Source: Casp-Chloro-G3 sp002816715
Lineage (GTDB): Bacteria > Chloroflexota > Dehalococcoidia > Lucifugimonadales > UBA3495
Length of the DNA stretch: 26,887 bases
Direction: 5' to 3'
Assembly (NCBI GenBank): GCA_027623815.1
Contig: JAQBUV010000035.1
Location: 1-26,887 of the forward strand
The number at the start of each line of letters is the position of its first letter. Position 1 is the first letter of the stretch. Both the position numbers and the translations under genes were made by a program. Below, one piece after another: positions 26,057-26,887 of this stretch. The notes beneath the pieces were generated by a model, which was not told the origin of the DNA, made no database searches, and was given only the letters and a program-made list of their open reading frames with translations.

Positions 26057-26395
26057 ATGATCATGACTCCCGAAACTGGCGAAATCCAGCGATTGGTCAG
26101 CCAGGGAAGGTATGAGTTTACCATTCACGCCCAGCGGGAGCGGCTGGCCGATGACCTGGATGTGGTAGAAATCGAGGAGGCGATTGAGAAGGGGGAACTC
26201 CTTGAAGAATATTCTGATGACCCCAGGGGTTGGAGTTGCCTGATTCTGGGTTACGCCGGAGACAGGCCAGTACATATCGTGTTGGGCTGGGCACGGAGTA
26301 GACACCCTGAAGGCCGGGTGCTGAGAGTTATCACCGTTTATATACCGAAACCACCCAGGTGGAGAGACTCTAGTACCAGAGGAGATAGAGAATGA
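26057..26395 (+). CDS. DUF4258-domain protein, probable toxin
   Basis: A 112-residue (or 110 from ATG 26063) protein. FTIHAQRERLADDLDVVEIEEA, GELLEEYSDDPRG and the strand block SCLILGYAGDRPVHIVLGWA with RVLRVITVYIP fit DUF4258, a small fold often encoded beside YgiT-type zinc finger proteins in type II toxin-antitoxin loci and related to mRNA-cleaving RelE/MqsR toxins. RNase activity here is inferred. It overlaps the next gene by four bases (ATGA), so the two are coupled. Toxin before antitoxin is the usual order for MqsRA-like loci. Confidence 0.8.
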   Translation: MIMTPETGEIQRLVSQGRYEFTIHAQRERLADDLDVVEIEEAIEKGELLEEYSDDPRGWSCLILGYAGDRPVHIVLGWARSRHPEGRVLRVITVYIPKPPRWRDSSTRGDRE

Positions 26396-26637
26396 CAACC
26401 TTTGGAGATTGCACCTATTGCGAAGGCGAGGTGGAGGAAGAGAGAATTGAGTATGATTACCGGCGCAACGGGAAACTGCTGGTGATCAACAACGTTCCAG
26501 CGGGTGTGTGCCGGCAATGTGGCGAGACTTACTTCAAGCCAGAAGTTCTGAAGAGGATGGATGAAGCTTATCACGACATCTTTGATCGGGAAAAAGAGCC
26601 GGAGCGCATGTTAAGGGTTCCTGCCGTCACATTATAG
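26392..26637 (+). CDS. YgiT-type zinc finger protein, probable antitoxin
   Basis: An 81-residue protein with a zinc-binding domain: CTYC (Cys7, Cys10) and CRQC (Cys40, Cys43) separated by a beta hairpin (YRRNGKLLVINNVPAG), then the GETYFKPEVLKRMDE helix. This resembles the N-terminal half of MqsA/YgiT, which binds the toxin. There is no clear C-terminal helix-turn-helix, so DNA-binding autoregulation is doubtful. It lies at the right edge of the window, inside the region to the right of the recombinase. Confidence 0.85.
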   Translation: MTTFGDCTYCEGEVEEERIEYDYRRNGKLLVINNVPAGVCRQCGETYFKPEVLKRMDEAYHDIFDREKEPERMLRVPAVTL

Positions 26638-26887
26638 GCAGTGGGCTGCCCCTCCCCATAATTCCACCCTCCCCGGGCATCCAACGGAAGGTCGCTCGCC
26701 CTTGAACCGAAGCCCCCAGTTTAGAAGTTGCTCTAGGAGTCTGAGCAATTAGTCGGTTTGACCGTAGGGCAGGGCGTAGTTCATTTCTCCGTCGAGAAAT
26801 CCTTTGATCCAGGCTGCACGATGCAGTATGCTGATGGTATACCAAGCGAAGGGGGCTCGTCGGATGTACCGCTCCTACAATCAAAGC
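26638..26887. other. Right-end region without a recognisable gene
   Basis: The last 250 bases contain no coding region with a recognisable pattern. No tRNA and no copy of the tRNA-Pro fragment is present, so the far boundary of the element that may begin at 24256 is not in the window. Confidence 0.4.

Noticed and set aside
25860..26060. 66-codon frame between the recombinase and the DUF4258 gene
   Set aside because: No recognisable pattern; it includes the promoter region of the next gene.
26627..26884. 85-codon minus-strand frame at the right edge
   Set aside because: It has no recognisable domain or ribosome site and overlaps the end of the YgiT-type gene; treated as noncoding.

Overview
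This 26.9 kb window of about 55-60% GC looks like a chromosomal piece of an uncultured or environmental bacterium. No single gene fixes the taxonomy. The mix of a pyrophosphate-type phosphofructokinase, a DUF5679 zinc ribbon, an LLM flavin oxidoreductase, SRPBCC proteins, a PAC2 protein and AbgB-like M20 hydrolases fits Chloroflexota (Dehalococcoidia/SAR202-like) best. That assignment is an inference. The genes are mostly housekeeping or catabolic, with accessory DNA at the left edge, between ftsH and the LLM gene, and from about 24.2 kb to the right end.

Layout. 1-333: no gene; a small transposon-like foldback element (18-bp inverted repeats inside an 8-bp direct repeat) and one copy of a dispersed palindromic repeat. 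334-4811, minus strand: an FAD sugar-lactone-oxidase-like protein followed by a membrane-anchored DUF5679 zinc ribbon, then an AI-2E family permease, then a PPi-type phosphofructokinase. 5328-8329, plus strand: a TlpA-like thioredoxin lipoprotein and FtsH, the latter closed by a perfect terminator. 8404-8780: a nested block of repeats. 8857-11488: LLM flavin oxidoreductase, SRPBCC protein and MBL-fold hydrolase, probably one transcription unit. 11599-12950, minus strand: YtxH-like and PAC2 proteins. 13172-16901, plus strand: lutABC (lactate oxidation) followed by an MNT/HEPN pair whose nucleotidyltransferase signature is broken. 17060-18688, minus strand: glycerate kinase and an SRPBCC protein. 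18802-21935, plus strand: two tandem M20 amidohydrolase paralogues and a cupin-like protein. 22241-23848, minus strand: a SulP anion transporter, facing the cupin gene across a strong bidirectional terminator.

The right end looks like the edge of an integrated element. A 3' tRNA fragment (probably tRNA-Pro with encoded CCA) at 24219-24256 abuts a dyad and an extended -10 promoter, then a large serine recombinase gene, then a DUF4258/YgiT toxin-antitoxin-like pair. The intact tRNA and the far end of the element are not in the window.

Together the metabolic genes suggest a heterotroph using organic acids and amides: LutABC makes pyruvate from lactate, glycerate kinase feeds glycerate into lower glycolysis, the reversible PPi-PFK serves glycolysis or gluconeogenesis, and the M20 pair would release amino acids or aromatic amines from amide conjugates. 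I found no complete RNA gene and no CRISPR array. The items most worth a second look are the recombinase/tRNA junction with its dyad, the degenerate MNT in the HEPN pair behind lutABC, the foldback element at the left edge, and the nested repeats at 8.4-8.8 kb.
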